Of a stretch of 64,000 bases of DNA, positions 15,922 to 25,103 are shown one piece after another (position 1 is the first letter of the stretch; every line of letters starts with the position of its first letter). The stretch is from CAVQFO01 sp963711725. GTDB taxonomy: Bacteria; Pseudomonadota; Gammaproteobacteria; Nitrococcales; Aquisalimonadaceae. A program made the translations under genes and the position numbers. Under the pieces are notes generated by a model. That model had not been told where the DNA came from and did not search any database. It saw nothing but the letters and a program-made list of their open reading frames with translations. The stretch lies in assembly GCA_963711725.1 (NCBI GenBank), contig CAVQFO010000033.1:1-64000 (forward strand), read 5' to 3'.

Positions 15922-17622
15922 GTGGGTCGCAGCGCACTTTTTGTGGCGGCCGCCTTGGGGTTGATGACGGCCGCATGCACGCCCCTGCGGGAAGCCATGT
16001 CCGTTCCCGAGCAGGCACCAGCCTCCCGGCAGGAGGACACCGTTGTCGGCGGCCAGGGGACGGATACGCTCGTCGCCGATGCGCCGTCGCTGGACGCGTT
16101 GCTATCCATCCGGCCGGACGACCTCATACCGCAGGCTGTTGCCGCGCCCCCCCAGGACGAAACCGCCGCAAACGATTCGCCGCCGGCGAAGGCGATCCCC
16201 AAGTATCCGAACGATCTCTGGGCGCGCATTCGCAGCGGCTTCGAGCTTCCGACCAAGGATGCGGCCATCGTAAAGGTGGAACGTGACTATTTCGCGAACC
16301 ACCCCGGCTATCTGGAACGTGTGGCGGATCGGGCACGCCCCTATCTGTATCACATCGTCAAGGAAGTCGACGCCAACGACATGCCCATGGAAATCGCGCT
16401 GCTGCCCATCGTGGAGAGCGCGTTCCAGCCGTTCGCCTACTCCCCCGGTCGGGCCGCCGGCATCTGGCAGTTCATCCCCGGAACCGGGCGCCACTTCGGG
16501 CTGAAGCAAACATGGTGGTACGACGGCAGGCGCGACATCTTCGCCTCCACAGACGCCGCGCTGGATTACCTGGCACGCCTGCACGAGTACTTCGGTGATT
16601 GGCTGCTGGCTCTGGCGGCCTATAACTCCGGCGAGGGCACCGTTCAGCGGGCCGTCCGCTACAACAAGCGCCGGGGGCGCCCCACCGATTTCTGGCACCT
16701 GAACCTGCCCCGGGAAACCCGGTCCTACGTGCCGCGCCTGCTGGCCATCAGTTCGATCGTCGCGGATCCGAACAAGTACGGTGTGGAGCTCACGAGCATC
16801 CCGGACAAGCCTTACCTGGCCCAGGTCAACGTCGGCTCCCAGATCGACCTCGCCCTCGCCGCGGACCTGGCGAAGCTGCCTATCGAGGAACTCTACCGCC
16901 TCAATCCCGGCTTCAACCGCTGGGCGACGGACCCCGACGGCCCGTACAAGTTGGCCCTGCCGCTCAGCCATGTGGACGCGTTCAAGGACGCCCTGGCCGA
17001 TGTCCCGGCGGGCCAACGGGTGACCTGGCGGCGGCATCGCGTCCGCTCCGGCGAGACCCTGGGCGGCATCGCCCGGCGCTTCCATACCACCGTCAGCGTC
17101 CTCAAGAACGCCAACAAGCTGCGCGGCCACATGATCCGGGCGGGCCACTATCTGCTCGTGCCCACGGCCAGCCAGCCGGTTGAGGACTATGCGCTGAGCC
17201 AATCCCAGCGAAAAGCGGCGCTGCAGAACAAGGCCCATGATGGCGAGAAGGTGACTCTCACCGTGCGCCGCGGCGACACCCTCTGGGACCTTCACCGGGA
17301 ATATGATGTCAGCGTGGGCCAGATCGCGCGCTGGAACGGCATGTCCCCCCGCGATCCTCTGAAACCCGGCCAGACCTTGGTGCTATGGGTGGACGGCGAC
17401 GTGGCCCAACTCGCGCCGCGCCCGCCCAGCATGCCGCCGGTGATCAAGTCCATCCGCTACACCGTGCGCGGCGGCGACTCCCTGTACCGCATCGCCCAAC
17501 GCTTCAACGTGAGCATCCGCGATCTGCAGCGCTGGAACGACATAGATTCGGAAAGCTACCTGCAACCGGGCCAGCGCCTCACTCTGCACGTGGACGTGCG
17601 GGCGCAAAGCGGGAATATTTGA
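15922..17622 (+). CDS. mltD: membrane-bound lytic transglycosylase D with three LysM domains
   Basis: 566 residues from a GTG preceded by AAGGAG. A lipoprotein signal (LGLMTAAC, Cys near 18) targets it to the envelope. The transglycosylase SLT domain spans about 130-290, with the catalytic Glu at residue 165 (LLPIVESAFQP) and GIWQFIPGTGRHFGL. LysM repeats follow at about 372-416, 447-490 and 511-556, each starting with the [RY]xVrxGDTL-type turn. It cleaves glycan strands to 1,6-anhydromuropeptides. The gloB-mltD order is the conserved gammaproteobacterial one. Nothing odd except the GTG start. Confidence 0.95.
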   Translation: MGRSALFVAAALGLMTAACTPLREAMSVPEQAPASRQEDTVVGGQGTDTLVADAPSLDALLSIRPDDLIPQAVAAPPQDETAANDSPPAKAIPKYPNDLWARIRSGFELPTKDAAIVKVERDYFANHPGYLERVADRARPYLYHIVKEVDANDMPMEIALLPIVESAFQPFAYSPGRAAGIWQFIPGTGRHFGLKQTWWYDGRRDIFASTDAALDYLARLHEYFGDWLLALAAYNSGEGTVQRAVRYNKRRGRPTDFWHLNLPRETRSYVPRLLAISSIVADPNKYGVELTSIPDKPYLAQVNVGSQIDLALAADLAKLPIEELYRLNPGFNRWATDPDGPYKLALPLSHVDAFKDALADVPAGQRVTWRRHRVRSGETLGGIARRFHTTVSVLKNANKLRGHMIRAGHYLLVPTASQPVEDYALSQSQRKAALQNKAHDGEKVTLTVRRGDTLWDLHREYDVSVGQIARWNGMSPRDPLKPGQTLVLWVDGDVAQLAPRPPSMPPVIKSIRYTVRGGDSLYRIAQRFNVSIRDLQRWNDIDSESYLQPGQRLTLHVDVRAQSGNI

Positions 17623-17922
17623 GGGTTGTTGAGGTTCGCGGCGATGAGCGCCGCTTAAATGAAAGGCTCTTCCGTAGGTGCGGTCGTGTCGACCGCGACT
17701 GGAGTTACGCTTCAGGACACGAAGAGCACGAAGGCTTTCAAGTCGGGAGGTCGCGTTTTCTTCCCCAGGCAAAATCCTTCGTGTTGCTTCGTGAACCCTT
17801 CGCCTTCGTGCCCTTCGTGACCCGAAACGCTCGATCATTCGCGGTCGACACGACCGCTCCTACACCCCCGTCAGCCGTAGGAGCGGTCGTTCCGACCGCG
17901 AATCAGGGCCATACGGCCGTGA
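17623..17922. repeat. 300-bp gene-free spacer filled with inverted repeats
   Basis: Between convergent mltD and minE. It holds a lone GTTCGCGGCGATGAGCGCCGC arm (about 17633), a GTGCGGTCGTGTCGACCGCGAC arm (about 17675), a long imperfect hairpin (17705-17825) whose left arm has CACGAAGAGCACGAAGG and right arm CCTTCGTG...CTTCGTG, and a complete GTAGGAGCGGTCG palindrome with 27-nt arms at 17837-17863 and 17877-17903. No coding frame is convincing. Confidence 0.8.
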
Positions 17923-18174
17923 TCAATGCTCCGGCAGGGTGATGTTCAGCTCCAGGATCTCGCAGTCGCCTTCGCGATCGACCTGGATTTTCACCGCGTC
18001 CTGATCCACCTGCACGTATTTGCGGACCACGTTGAGCAATTCCTCCTGCATCATGGGCAGGTAATCCGGCCCCCCGCGGGTGGAGCGCTCGCGGGCGATG
18101 AGGATCTGAAGCCGTTCCTTGGCCACAGAGGCGGTGTTTTTCCTCTGGGACCGAAAATATCCGAGTAGATTCAT
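17923..18174 (-). CDS. minE: cell division topological specificity factor MinE
   Basis: 83 residues from the ATG at 18174. N-terminal membrane-targeting and MinD-activating segment (MNLLGYFRSQ...SVAKERLQILIARER), then the dimerisation domain with KYVQVDQDAVKIQVDREGD. It stimulates MinD ATPase and drives pole-to-pole oscillation. It starts 4 nt after minD, so the two are translated together. Confidence 0.96.
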   Translation of the reverse strand: MNLLGYFRSQRKNTASVAKERLQILIARERSTRGGPDYLPMMQEELLNVVRKYVQVDQDAVKIQVDREGDCEILELNITLPEH

Positions 18175-18178
18175 AAAC

Positions 18179-18988
18179 CTAACCCCCGAACAGTCGACCC
18201 AGGAGACCACGGCGCTCCGCGCTGAGGAAGCGGTGTGGCCGCTCCTCGCCCAGGAACCGCGCGACGGCGTCGGCATAAGCCTGGCCGGCGTCTGTCTCGT
18301 CTTCCAGAATAACCGGCACGCCGGCGTTGGATGCCTGCAGTACCGCCTTTGACTCGGGAACCACGCCCAGCAGGTCGATGGCCAGAATCTCCTTGACGTC
18401 CTCCACGCTCAGCATTTCCCCCTTTTCCACCCGGGCGGGGGAATAGCGCGTCAGCAACAGATGCTCGCGCACGGGTTCCTTGCCCTGCTCGGCCCGTCGG
18501 GTCTTGCTCTGGAGAATACCCAGCACCCGGTCGGAATCGCGCACGGAGGAAACTTCCGGGTTGGTCACCACCACCGCCTCGTCGGCGAAATACATGGCCA
18601 ACAACGCGCCTCGTTCGATACCGGCGGGGGAATCGCAGACGATGTAGTCAAAATCCTCGCTGAGATCGTTGAGCACCTTCTCCACGCCTTCCGAGGACAA
18701 GGCGTCCTTGTCACGGGTCTGGGACGCGGCCAGCACGTAGAGGGTATCGACCCGCTTGTCCTTGATCAGCGCCTGATTGAGATTGGCCTCGCCGTTGATG
18801 ACATTGACGAAGTCGTACACAACCCGGCGCTCGCAGCCCATGATCAGATCGAGATTGCGCAGGCCCACGTCGAAATCAATAACCACGGTCTTGTGGCCGG
18901 CCTTGGCCAGACCCGTGGCAAAAGCGGCACTGGTGGTGGTTTTCCCTACGCCCCCCTTTCCGGAGGTGACCACGATAATCTTTGCCAC
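18179..18988 (-). CDS. minD: septum site-determining ATPase MinD
   Basis: 269 residues. Deviant Walker A GKGGVGKTTTSA at the N-terminus, FDVGLRNLDLIMG and the switch region CDSPAGIERGA. The C-terminal amphipathic membrane-targeting helix is RRGLLGRLFGG. It recruits MinC to the membrane and is displaced by MinE. It lies between minC (174 nt upstream, spacer with a long hairpin) and minE (4 nt downstream). Confidence 0.98.
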   Translation of the reverse strand: MAKIIVVTSGKGGVGKTTTSAAFATGLAKAGHKTVVIDFDVGLRNLDLIMGCERRVVYDFVNVINGEANLNQALIKDKRVDTLYVLAASQTRDKDALSSEGVEKVLNDLSEDFDYIVCDSPAGIERGALLAMYFADEAVVVTNPEVSSVRDSDRVLGILQSKTRRAEQGKEPVREHLLLTRYSPARVEKGEMLSVEDVKEILAIDLLGVVPESKAVLQASNAGVPVILEDETDAGQAYADAVARFLGEERPHRFLSAERRGLLGRLFGG

Positions 18989-19101
18989 TTGCTCTTACCT
19001 CCAACGGTTCAAAAACTGACCGCGCGCCAGGAGGCCCGCGGCGAGAGTGACGGCATTATGACATGCCGACATCGGGGATTCCCATGCCCGGGAGCCTAGG
19101 G

Positions 19102-19157
19102 TTAGGGAGACGCTGGACTATTCATGCGAGCGCGTGAATAGTCCAGCGTCTCCCTAA
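19102..19157. repeat. 56-bp hairpin between minC and minD, with MITE-type ends
   Basis: Arms 19102-19124 and 19135-19157 are perfect 23-nt inverted repeats beginning TTAGGGAGACGCTGG; the 10-nt loop can extend the stem by three more pairs plus a G-T wobble. The same terminal sequence is found at 55314-55650 and, degenerate, at 53738. No T-tract follows on the minus strand beyond the stem, so read-through into minD is possible. Confidence 0.92.
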
Positions 19158-19161
19158 GGAT

Positions 19162-19887
19162 CTACAGGGGTTCGATGCAGAGCGCCCCGTCATCCAGTCG
19201 AATCTGTACCGCCCCGGCGGCTCCGGCATCTCCCAACTGCTCACTGATTTGGTAACTTCCCGCGATGGACACCAACTCGGCCTTGAGACTCTGGCAGAAA
19301 ATCCGGGCTTCGGTGTCGCCGCGCACGCCGGCCAGGGCCCGCCCGGCCAATGTGCCGTAAATATGAATATTGCCGTCGGCGAGCACTTCGGCGCCGGGGC
19401 TCACCGAAGACAACACCACCAGATCCCCACCCGGGGCGTAGACCTGCTGACCGGAGCGCACCGGCTGACGCACCAGCAGCGTCCGCCCGCCCGGGCTTTC
19501 GGTGCCCTTGGCCGTTTTGGCCGCCTTGGCACGCTTCGGTTCCTGGCCGCCGCCCGGACTCAGTATGCCCAGTTCCGCGTCGGCTGCACGCTCCGCCCAA
19601 ACGCTGGCCTCACCGGCCACGGCCACGGGGATGCACCAGCGCTGACGCAGCGCGTCCACCAGCCCCCTCAGATCGAAACGCGCAGCCTGGTCGGCGTCGA
19701 GGGCCTCCATGTCCACCACCACGGCCGCATTGCGGAACATGGCGGGCGCCTGGGCGATCTTGGCATCGAGCTCCGCGAGAATGTCGTCGATTTCCACCCG
19801 CAGTGGTCTCAGAGAAGTCAGCGTCATGCTCCGGCCCTTGAGTTCCAGGGCCGCTTTTTGGGAAGTTTCGTCGGAAGGTATCGCCAT
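19162..19887 (-). CDS. minC: septum site-determining protein MinC
   Basis: 241 residues. N-terminal FtsZ-inhibiting domain (about 1-105; KGRSMTLTSLRPL, FRNAAVVVDMEAL), a linker rich in K/A/G, then the right-handed beta-helix C-terminal domain (about 137-241; QPVRSGQQVYAPGGDLVVLSSV, VLADGNIHIYGTLAGRALAGV) that binds MinD. First gene of minCDE. Confidence 0.96.
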   Translation of the reverse strand: MAIPSDETSQKAALELKGRSMTLTSLRPLRVEIDDILAELDAKIAQAPAMFRNAAVVVDMEALDADQAARFDLRGLVDALRQRWCIPVAVAGEASVWAERAADAELGILSPGGGQEPKRAKAAKTAKGTESPGGRTLLVRQPVRSGQQVYAPGGDLVVLSSVSPGAEVLADGNIHIYGTLAGRALAGVRGDTEARIFCQSLKAELVSIAGSYQISEQLGDAGAAGAVQIRLDDGALCIEPL

Positions 19888-20107
19888 GAATCCTTGCTCG
19901 GCTCGCTAATAGCAACGTGCCCCTTCGGAGCGAGGGGGCACGGGAGGAACGGATGTCCCTGTCGGGTCGCTACAGATCTTCTCACAGTTGGGGCCCTGTT
20001 TCAGAGCCCCGGCCGAATCATTTCACCAAATCCAAAGGCGCTCCCGATTGACGATCTGTATAACCCGCCGCCCGGAACGCTTCAACCGGTGAAACCCAGG
20101 GCCCCGG

Positions 20108-21988
20108 TCACTCTCCCTGGGCCTTGAGCAGATCATTGAGGCGTTTCACGAAGCCGGCGGGATCTTCCAGATGCCCGCCCTCGGTCAACAACGCCTGCTC
20201 GAACAACACGTTGGCCCAGGTATCGAAATCGCCGGCATCCAGGCGCTCGTTGAGCCGACGGATCAGCGGGTGATCCGGGTTGATCTCCAGAATGGGCGCT
20301 GTCTGCGGAAGCTCGTGTCCGGCCGCCTTGAGCATGCGCTGCATGGCCACGTTGAACTCGTAGTCCTCCACCACCACGCAAGACGGCGAATCCGTGAGCC
20401 GATGGCTCAGGCGCACGCTTTTCACCTTCTCCCCCAACCGCTCGGTGAGCTTCTCCAGCAAGGCCTTGTACTCGCCCTCGGCCTTTTCCACCTCTTCCTT
20501 GTCCTTGTCGTCTTCCAGTTCGCCCAGATCCAGGTCGCCCTTGGCCACGGACTGAAGGCTCTTGCCGTCGAACTCCGTCAGATGGGCCACCAGCCACTCG
20601 TCCACGGGATCGGACATCAGCAGCACCTCGATCCCCTTCTTCCGGAAGACCTCCAGATGGGGGCTGTTGCGGGCGGCCGTGGGGCTGTCGGCGGTGATGT
20701 AGTAGATCTTCTTCTGGTCGGGCTTCATGCGGCCGACGTAGTCGGCCAGGGACACGCCCTGCTCGGAAGTATCAGCCTGGGTGGAGGAGAACCGCAGGAG
20801 CTTGCCGATGCGCTCGGCGTTGGCCGGATCCTCGCCGGGGCCCTCTTTGAGCACCCGGCCGAAGGTCGCCCAGAATTCGGCATAGCGCTCCGGCTCCTTG
20901 TCGGCCATGCGCTCCAGCACATCCAGCACGCGCTTCACCGACGCCGAACGGATCTTGTCCAGCAGTTGGTTGTGCTGCAGCAGCTCGCGGGAGACGTTGA
21001 GCGGCAAATCGTCGGAATCGATGACACCCCGCACGAACCGCAGGTAGCGCGGCATCAGGTGCTCGGCGTCATCCATGATGAATACCCGCCGCACGTAAAG
21101 CTTGATGCCGTGGCGCTGCTCCCGGTCCCAGAGATCGAAGGGCGCCCGCTTGGGAACGAACAGCAAGGACGTATAGACCTGATTGCCCTCGACCTTGTTG
21201 TGTACCCAGGTCAGCGGCTCCTCGAAGTCGTGAGCAACGTGCTTGTAAAACTCCTTGTATTCCTCGTCGCTGATTTCCTGCTTGGGCCGCATCCAAAGGG
21301 CGGAAGCCCGGTTGACGGTCTCCTCGGCGGCGTCCTCGCCCTCGCCCTTCATGACGATGGGCAAGGAGATATGATCCGAATAGGTCTGGACCACATGGCG
21401 CAGGCGATGGGCGTCCAGGAATTCGTCCTGGCCCTCGCCCAGATGCAGAATCACCTCGGTGCCGTGACCGGCCTTTTCCACGTTCTCGACGGTGTAGGCG
21501 CCCTTGCCGTCGGATTCCCAGCGCACACCGTATTCCTTGTCCACTCCGGCGCGCCGTGTAATCACCGTCACCCGGTCGGCGACGATGAACGCGGAATAGA
21601 ATCCCACGCCGAACTGGCCGATCAGGTTGGCGTCCTTTGCCTGGTCGCCGGTGAGCGCGGAAAGGAACTGGCGGGTTCCGGATTTGGCGATGGTGCCCAG
21701 ATTGTCGACCACTTCATCGCGGGTCATGCCGATTCCGTTGTCGGCCACCGCGACCGTACGGGCCTTGGGATCAAATTCCACCCGGATCCGCAAATCCGCA
21801 TCACCTTCGTAGAGATCCTCGTTTTTCAACGCCTCGAAACGCAGTTTGTCGGCGGCATCGGAGGCGTTGGAGATCAACTCCCGAAGGAAGATCTCCTTGT
21901 TGCTGTAGAGGGAATGGATCATCAGGTCCAGTAGCTGCCGAACCTCGGTCTGGAACTCCAGATTCTCCTTCTGTGCGTCCACGGTCAT
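20108..21988 (-). CDS. htpG: chaperone HtpG (Hsp90)
   Basis: 626 residues, full length. GHKL ATPase motifs: LRELISNASDAADKLRFEA (N box), VADNGIGMTRDEV (G1) and IGQFGVGFYSAF (G2). The middle domain contains the catalytic-loop Arg region (NVSRELLQHN), and the C-terminal dimerisation domain is complete. Cytoplasmic heat-shock chaperone. Start context is GGGAG about 13 nt before the ATG. A heat-shock-like promoter lies upstream (22062-22087). Confidence 0.98.
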   Translation of the reverse strand: MTVDAQKENLEFQTEVRQLLDLMIHSLYSNKEIFLRELISNASDAADKLRFEALKNEDLYEGDADLRIRVEFDPKARTVAVADNGIGMTRDEVVDNLGTIAKSGTRQFLSALTGDQAKDANLIGQFGVGFYSAFIVADRVTVITRRAGVDKEYGVRWESDGKGAYTVENVEKAGHGTEVILHLGEGQDEFLDAHRLRHVVQTYSDHISLPIVMKGEGEDAAEETVNRASALWMRPKQEISDEEYKEFYKHVAHDFEEPLTWVHNKVEGNQVYTSLLFVPKRAPFDLWDREQRHGIKLYVRRVFIMDDAEHLMPRYLRFVRGVIDSDDLPLNVSRELLQHNQLLDKIRSASVKRVLDVLERMADKEPERYAEFWATFGRVLKEGPGEDPANAERIGKLLRFSSTQADTSEQGVSLADYVGRMKPDQKKIYYITADSPTAARNSPHLEVFRKKGIEVLLMSDPVDEWLVAHLTEFDGKSLQSVAKGDLDLGELEDDKDKEEVEKAEGEYKALLEKLTERLGEKVKSVRLSHRLTDSPSCVVVEDYEFNVAMQRMLKAAGHELPQTAPILEINPDHPLIRRLNERLDAGDFDTWANVLFEQALLTEGGHLEDPAGFVKRLNDLLKAQGE

Positions 21989-22061
21989 GGTCGTCTCAAG
22001 CTCCCTAACTGGTTATCGTCTTGTGGAGGTGGCGAGCACCGCCGGAATATGGCGTGATTTC

Positions 22062-22087
22062 TAATCGGACCGCCGCCGGAATTCAAC
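22062..22087 (-). promoter_or_regulatory. possible sigma32 promoter of htpG
   Basis: On the minus strand GTTGAA (22087-22082), a 13-nt spacer, then TCCGATTA ending at 22062. This resembles the heat-shock consensus CTTGAA-N13-CCCCATTA at most positions and lies about 75 nt before the htpG start. Pattern match only. Confidence 0.4.
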
Positions 22088-22223
22088 CCCTTGGGGCCGG
22101 TGGCGACGCTCCCGTGGGGCCGGGCACGGGTGTAGGCTGCTATGATTAGCTGAAAATAAGCCGTCCCCCGGCGAGCAGATGTGCCCTCGCCGCGATTCAG
22201 GTCCCGGACCCGAGAACAAAACC

Positions 22224-22931
22224 ATGGTTGAAAGCGCATCGCTCCTTGCCGCCGTTCTGATCGAAGCCGTTCTCCTGCTGCTGATTGTGGCCGGCGGCGC
22301 GTTCTGGCTGCTGAAAAGCCGCCGGGCAACGGCCGCCAAGAGCCCCGCCCTGAGCTTCCCCGACGAATTGGCCGGCCATGCCCGCCGCTTTCTTGAGAAC
22401 GAAATCGCCAGCACCCGGGAACAGATGGCGGCCCGAGGCGAGGCCCACGACATGTACCCGGCCCTGGACCTGCGGCTGGAAGCCCTGAGCGCCGAGCTGG
22501 ACGGACTCGATCTCACCGAGGCCCGCGACAGCTTCTGGAAACACATGAAGGAGCGCTACGGCGCCAAGGCCGCGCCGGCCGCCCCGGTCAATGAACCCAC
22601 CGAGCCGCTGGCCCCTGCCGAACCAGCCGACCCCATTGCCCCGGAACCGCCTCGGGAGGAAGCAGAACCCGAAGAGGAATCGCCGCCGGACCCCGCCGAC
22701 ATGGACGAGACGCCGGCGGAGCCCGCCGATAATGCGGCAACGGCTGAAGGAGCCGAGACAGAGATGGACGACATCGACCGCCTTCTTGCGGAGGCCCAAT
22801 CGCAGTCCGCGGGCGAGACCGGAGAAGCCGAACCGCTGGCCGGCCCGGCCTCGGCGGGGGAAGCCGGCACACCGGACAAACAAGACGGCGACGACTCGCT
22901 CTCCTCGGATTCCGAAATACCGCGCGATTGA
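22224..22931 (+). CDS. unknown single-pass membrane protein with acidic Pro/Glu-rich tail
   Basis: 235 residues from the ATG at 22224. One N-terminal membrane helix (about 5-28, ASLLAAVLIEAVLLLLIVAGGAFWLL), a basic stop (KSRRA), then a charged helical region (about 45-125, DELAGHARRFLENEIASTREQM and LRLEALSAELDGLDL) that could form a coiled coil. From about 128 to the end is low-complexity sequence dominated by P, E, A and D with repeated EPxx units. I do not recognise the family. Divergent from htpG, convergent with the acetolactate synthase gene. Confidence 0.75.
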   Translation: MVESASLLAAVLIEAVLLLLIVAGGAFWLLKSRRATAAKSPALSFPDELAGHARRFLENEIASTREQMAARGEAHDMYPALDLRLEALSAELDGLDLTEARDSFWKHMKERYGAKAAPAAPVNEPTEPLAPAEPADPIAPEPPREEAEPEEESPPDPADMDETPAEPADNAATAEGAETEMDDIDRLLAEAQSQSAGETGEAEPLAGPASAGEAGTPDKQDGDDSLSSDSEIPRD

Positions 22932-22939
22932 GGGGGCCG

Positions 22940-22969
22940 CGAAAAACAAAGGCGGGGCCAAGCCCCGCC
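22940..22969 (-). terminator. intrinsic terminator of the acetolactate synthase gene
   Basis: Stem AAGGCGGGG/CCCCGCCTT (22947-22955 with 22961-22969), short loop, followed on the minus strand by TTTGTTTTT. It lies 28 nt beyond the stop at 22998. The stem may also serve the convergent plus-strand gene. Confidence 0.78.
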
Positions 22970-22997
22970 TTGCGCTTACCGAGGCGAGACGGCCGGC

Positions 22998-24845
22998 TCA
23001 GAACAGATCGGGTGTGGACACGGGATCCACATGGGCACCCGAGCTCACCGGCACTTCCCGGGCCGGGATGTGATCGCCGGTAATCATCTGCTTGTAGCCG
23101 CAACCCGGCCCCACCATGGGATAGACGCCGGCGTCCGGATCGATCATCACCTCCAGGAACGCCGGTCCCTTGAAAGCGACGAACTCCTTCAGCGTCTTCT
23201 TGAGGTCGGCCTTCGAGCTGATCCGCACGGCGTACTCGAAGCCGTCCGACTGGGCAGCCTTGATGAAGTCCTTGCGGTGCAGGGACTTGTCGCTGCCCGA
23301 GAAGTTGTCGTTGAAATAGAGCCGCTGCCACTGGCGCACCATGCCGTCGCCCAGATTATTGAGCAGCAGGACCTTCACCGGCAGGTCGTAGTTGGTGACC
23401 GTTTCCATCTCACCCAGATTCATGCGGATACTGCCGTCGCCGTCGACGTCGATCACGAGCTTGTCCGGGCAGGCGAACTGCGCGCCGATGGCGGCGGGCA
23501 GACCAAAGCCCATGGTACCCATGCTGCCGGAGGTCATCCACAGGCGCGGATCCCTGAAGTCGAAATACTGGGCCGCCCACATCTGATGCTGGCCCACGCC
23601 CGTACTGACCACCGCCTCGCCCTTGGTGAGCTTGTTGAGCTCCTCGATCACCTGCTGGGGCTGAATCAGCTTGCTGTCGCGGTCGTAGCCCATCGGGTAC
23701 TTCTTGCGCAGCTCCGTAACATGCTTGATCCACGGCCCATGGTCTTTCTTGAAGTCGATGGACTTGCCGAATTCGATCAACTGGCGCAGCGCCCGTCCGG
23801 CTTCCCCGACGTGGGCCCAGTCCACGGTCTTGACCTTGCCGATCTCGGCGGCGTCAATATCCAGATGGGCGATGTGCCGGGCCAGCGGCGCGAACACATC
23901 CGCCTTGCAGACGCGGTCATCGAAACGCGCGCCCACGGCGATCAGAAAGTCGCAGTCTTCCACGGCATAGTTGGCGTAGGCCATGCCGTGCATGCCCAGC
24001 ATGTGCAGGGAAAGCTTGTCCGTGGTATCCACGGCGCCCAGCCCCATCAGCGTGGTGACCACCGGGATATCGTAGGCCTCGGCGAACGCGCGAAGCTCCT
24101 CGGCAGAGTTGCCGTTGATCACACCGCCGCCGGCGTAGATCAGCGGCCGCTTGGACTCCTGCAGCATCTCGAAGAACTGTTTGCATTTGCGCTCGGAGAG
24201 CTTGGCGGCCTTCAGCGACTCCATGCGCTGGCGATAGCCGCGCACCTCGAGCTGGCCGGAGCCCACGTATTCGCCGGCCCAGTTCTGCATGTCCTTGGGC
24301 AGATCCACCACCACCGGCCCGGGCCGCCCGGAGCGCGCCACTTCGAACGCGGTGCGGATGGTGGCCTCCAGCCGCTCGGGCTTGGTGACCAGGAACACAT
24401 GCTTGGCGCAATTGCCCATGATGTTGACGATGGGCGCCTCCTGGAAGGCGTCGGTGCCCATGGCGTTGGTGGGCACCTGCCCGGTGATGAGCACCACCGG
24501 AATGGAATCGGCCATGCAGTCGCGAATGGGCGTAACCGTATTGGTCGCGCCGGGGCCGGAGGTCACCATGAACACACCGACCTTGCCGCTGGCCCGGGCG
24601 TAGCCCGCGGCCATGAAGCCCGCGCCCTGCTCGTTGGCGGGAACCACCAGGCGGATCTGCTCATCCTCCTTCTTGGCCCGCTCCTCGTTGTAACGGAAGA
24701 TGGCGTCGTAGGAAGGCAGGATGGCGCCGCCGCTGTAGCCGAATACGGTATCCACGCCCTCGTCGGCGAGAACCTGGATCACCATTTCGGCCCCGGTCAT
24801 GGTCTTGCCGGCCATGGGGTGCTTCTTCGATTTCTGCTTGCTCAT
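22998..24845 (-). CDS. ilvB: acetolactate synthase large (catalytic) subunit
   Basis: 615 residues from the ATG at 24845. Thiamine-diphosphate enzyme in three parts: N-terminal pyrimidine-binding domain with the catalytic Glu (VPANEQGAGFMAAGYARASG), central FAD domain (about 235-370), and C-terminal PP domain with the GDGS...N ThDP motif (DVDGDGSIRMNLGEMETVTN...LLLNNLGDGM). It condenses pyruvate (or pyruvate and 2-ketobutyrate) in branched-chain amino acid synthesis. No regulatory subunit gene (ilvN/ilvH) or other ilv gene is adjacent, so it is either an orphan copy or works with a distant partner. It ends with the extended VYPMVGPGCGYKQMI tail seen in biosynthetic forms. Confidence 0.93.
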   Translation of the reverse strand: MSKQKSKKHPMAGKTMTGAEMVIQVLADEGVDTVFGYSGGAILPSYDAIFRYNEERAKKEDEQIRLVVPANEQGAGFMAAGYARASGKVGVFMVTSGPGATNTVTPIRDCMADSIPVVLITGQVPTNAMGTDAFQEAPIVNIMGNCAKHVFLVTKPERLEATIRTAFEVARSGRPGPVVVDLPKDMQNWAGEYVGSGQLEVRGYRQRMESLKAAKLSERKCKQFFEMLQESKRPLIYAGGGVINGNSAEELRAFAEAYDIPVVTTLMGLGAVDTTDKLSLHMLGMHGMAYANYAVEDCDFLIAVGARFDDRVCKADVFAPLARHIAHLDIDAAEIGKVKTVDWAHVGEAGRALRQLIEFGKSIDFKKDHGPWIKHVTELRKKYPMGYDRDSKLIQPQQVIEELNKLTKGEAVVSTGVGQHQMWAAQYFDFRDPRLWMTSGSMGTMGFGLPAAIGAQFACPDKLVIDVDGDGSIRMNLGEMETVTNYDLPVKVLLLNNLGDGMVRQWQRLYFNDNFSGSDKSLHRKDFIKAAQSDGFEYAVRISSKADLKKTLKEFVAFKGPAFLEVMIDPDAGVYPMVGPGCGYKQMITGDHIPAREVPVSSGAHVDPVSTPDLF

Positions 24846-24980
24846 TCGCTGACTGTCGGGTTCTGGGGGATGGAGACCACACCAAGAGGCGCGGCCCGCG
24901 AAACGACACATAGTATAAGGTGCGCATCCAACCGCACAAGCCGGTGCGGCGCCAGCGTCAAATTGACGGGACAAGACAAT

Positions 24981-25060
24981 GTAGGTTGGGTTAGCGCAGC
25001 GTAACCCAACAATCCGGCGAAGCCACGAAACCTTGTCGGATTATGCTTCGCTAATCCGAC
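24981..25060. repeat. two palindromic repeats (GTTGGGTTA and GTCGGATTA types)
   Basis: 24985-25010 pairs GTTGGGTTA with TAACCCAAC; 25035-25060 pairs GTCGGATTA with TAATCCGAC, the same element as at 2858-2883. Both lie upstream of the acetolactate synthase gene and downstream of msrB. Confidence 0.85.
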
Positions 25061-25103
25061 CTGCATACTTTGTGGAATCACTATTGATTGATGGGTGGGC
25101 GGC

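Noticed and set aside
19917..19941. GTGCCCC/GGGGCAC hairpin between htpG and minC as terminator
   Set aside because: Stem of seven pairs without a T-tract on the minus strand; too weak to call.
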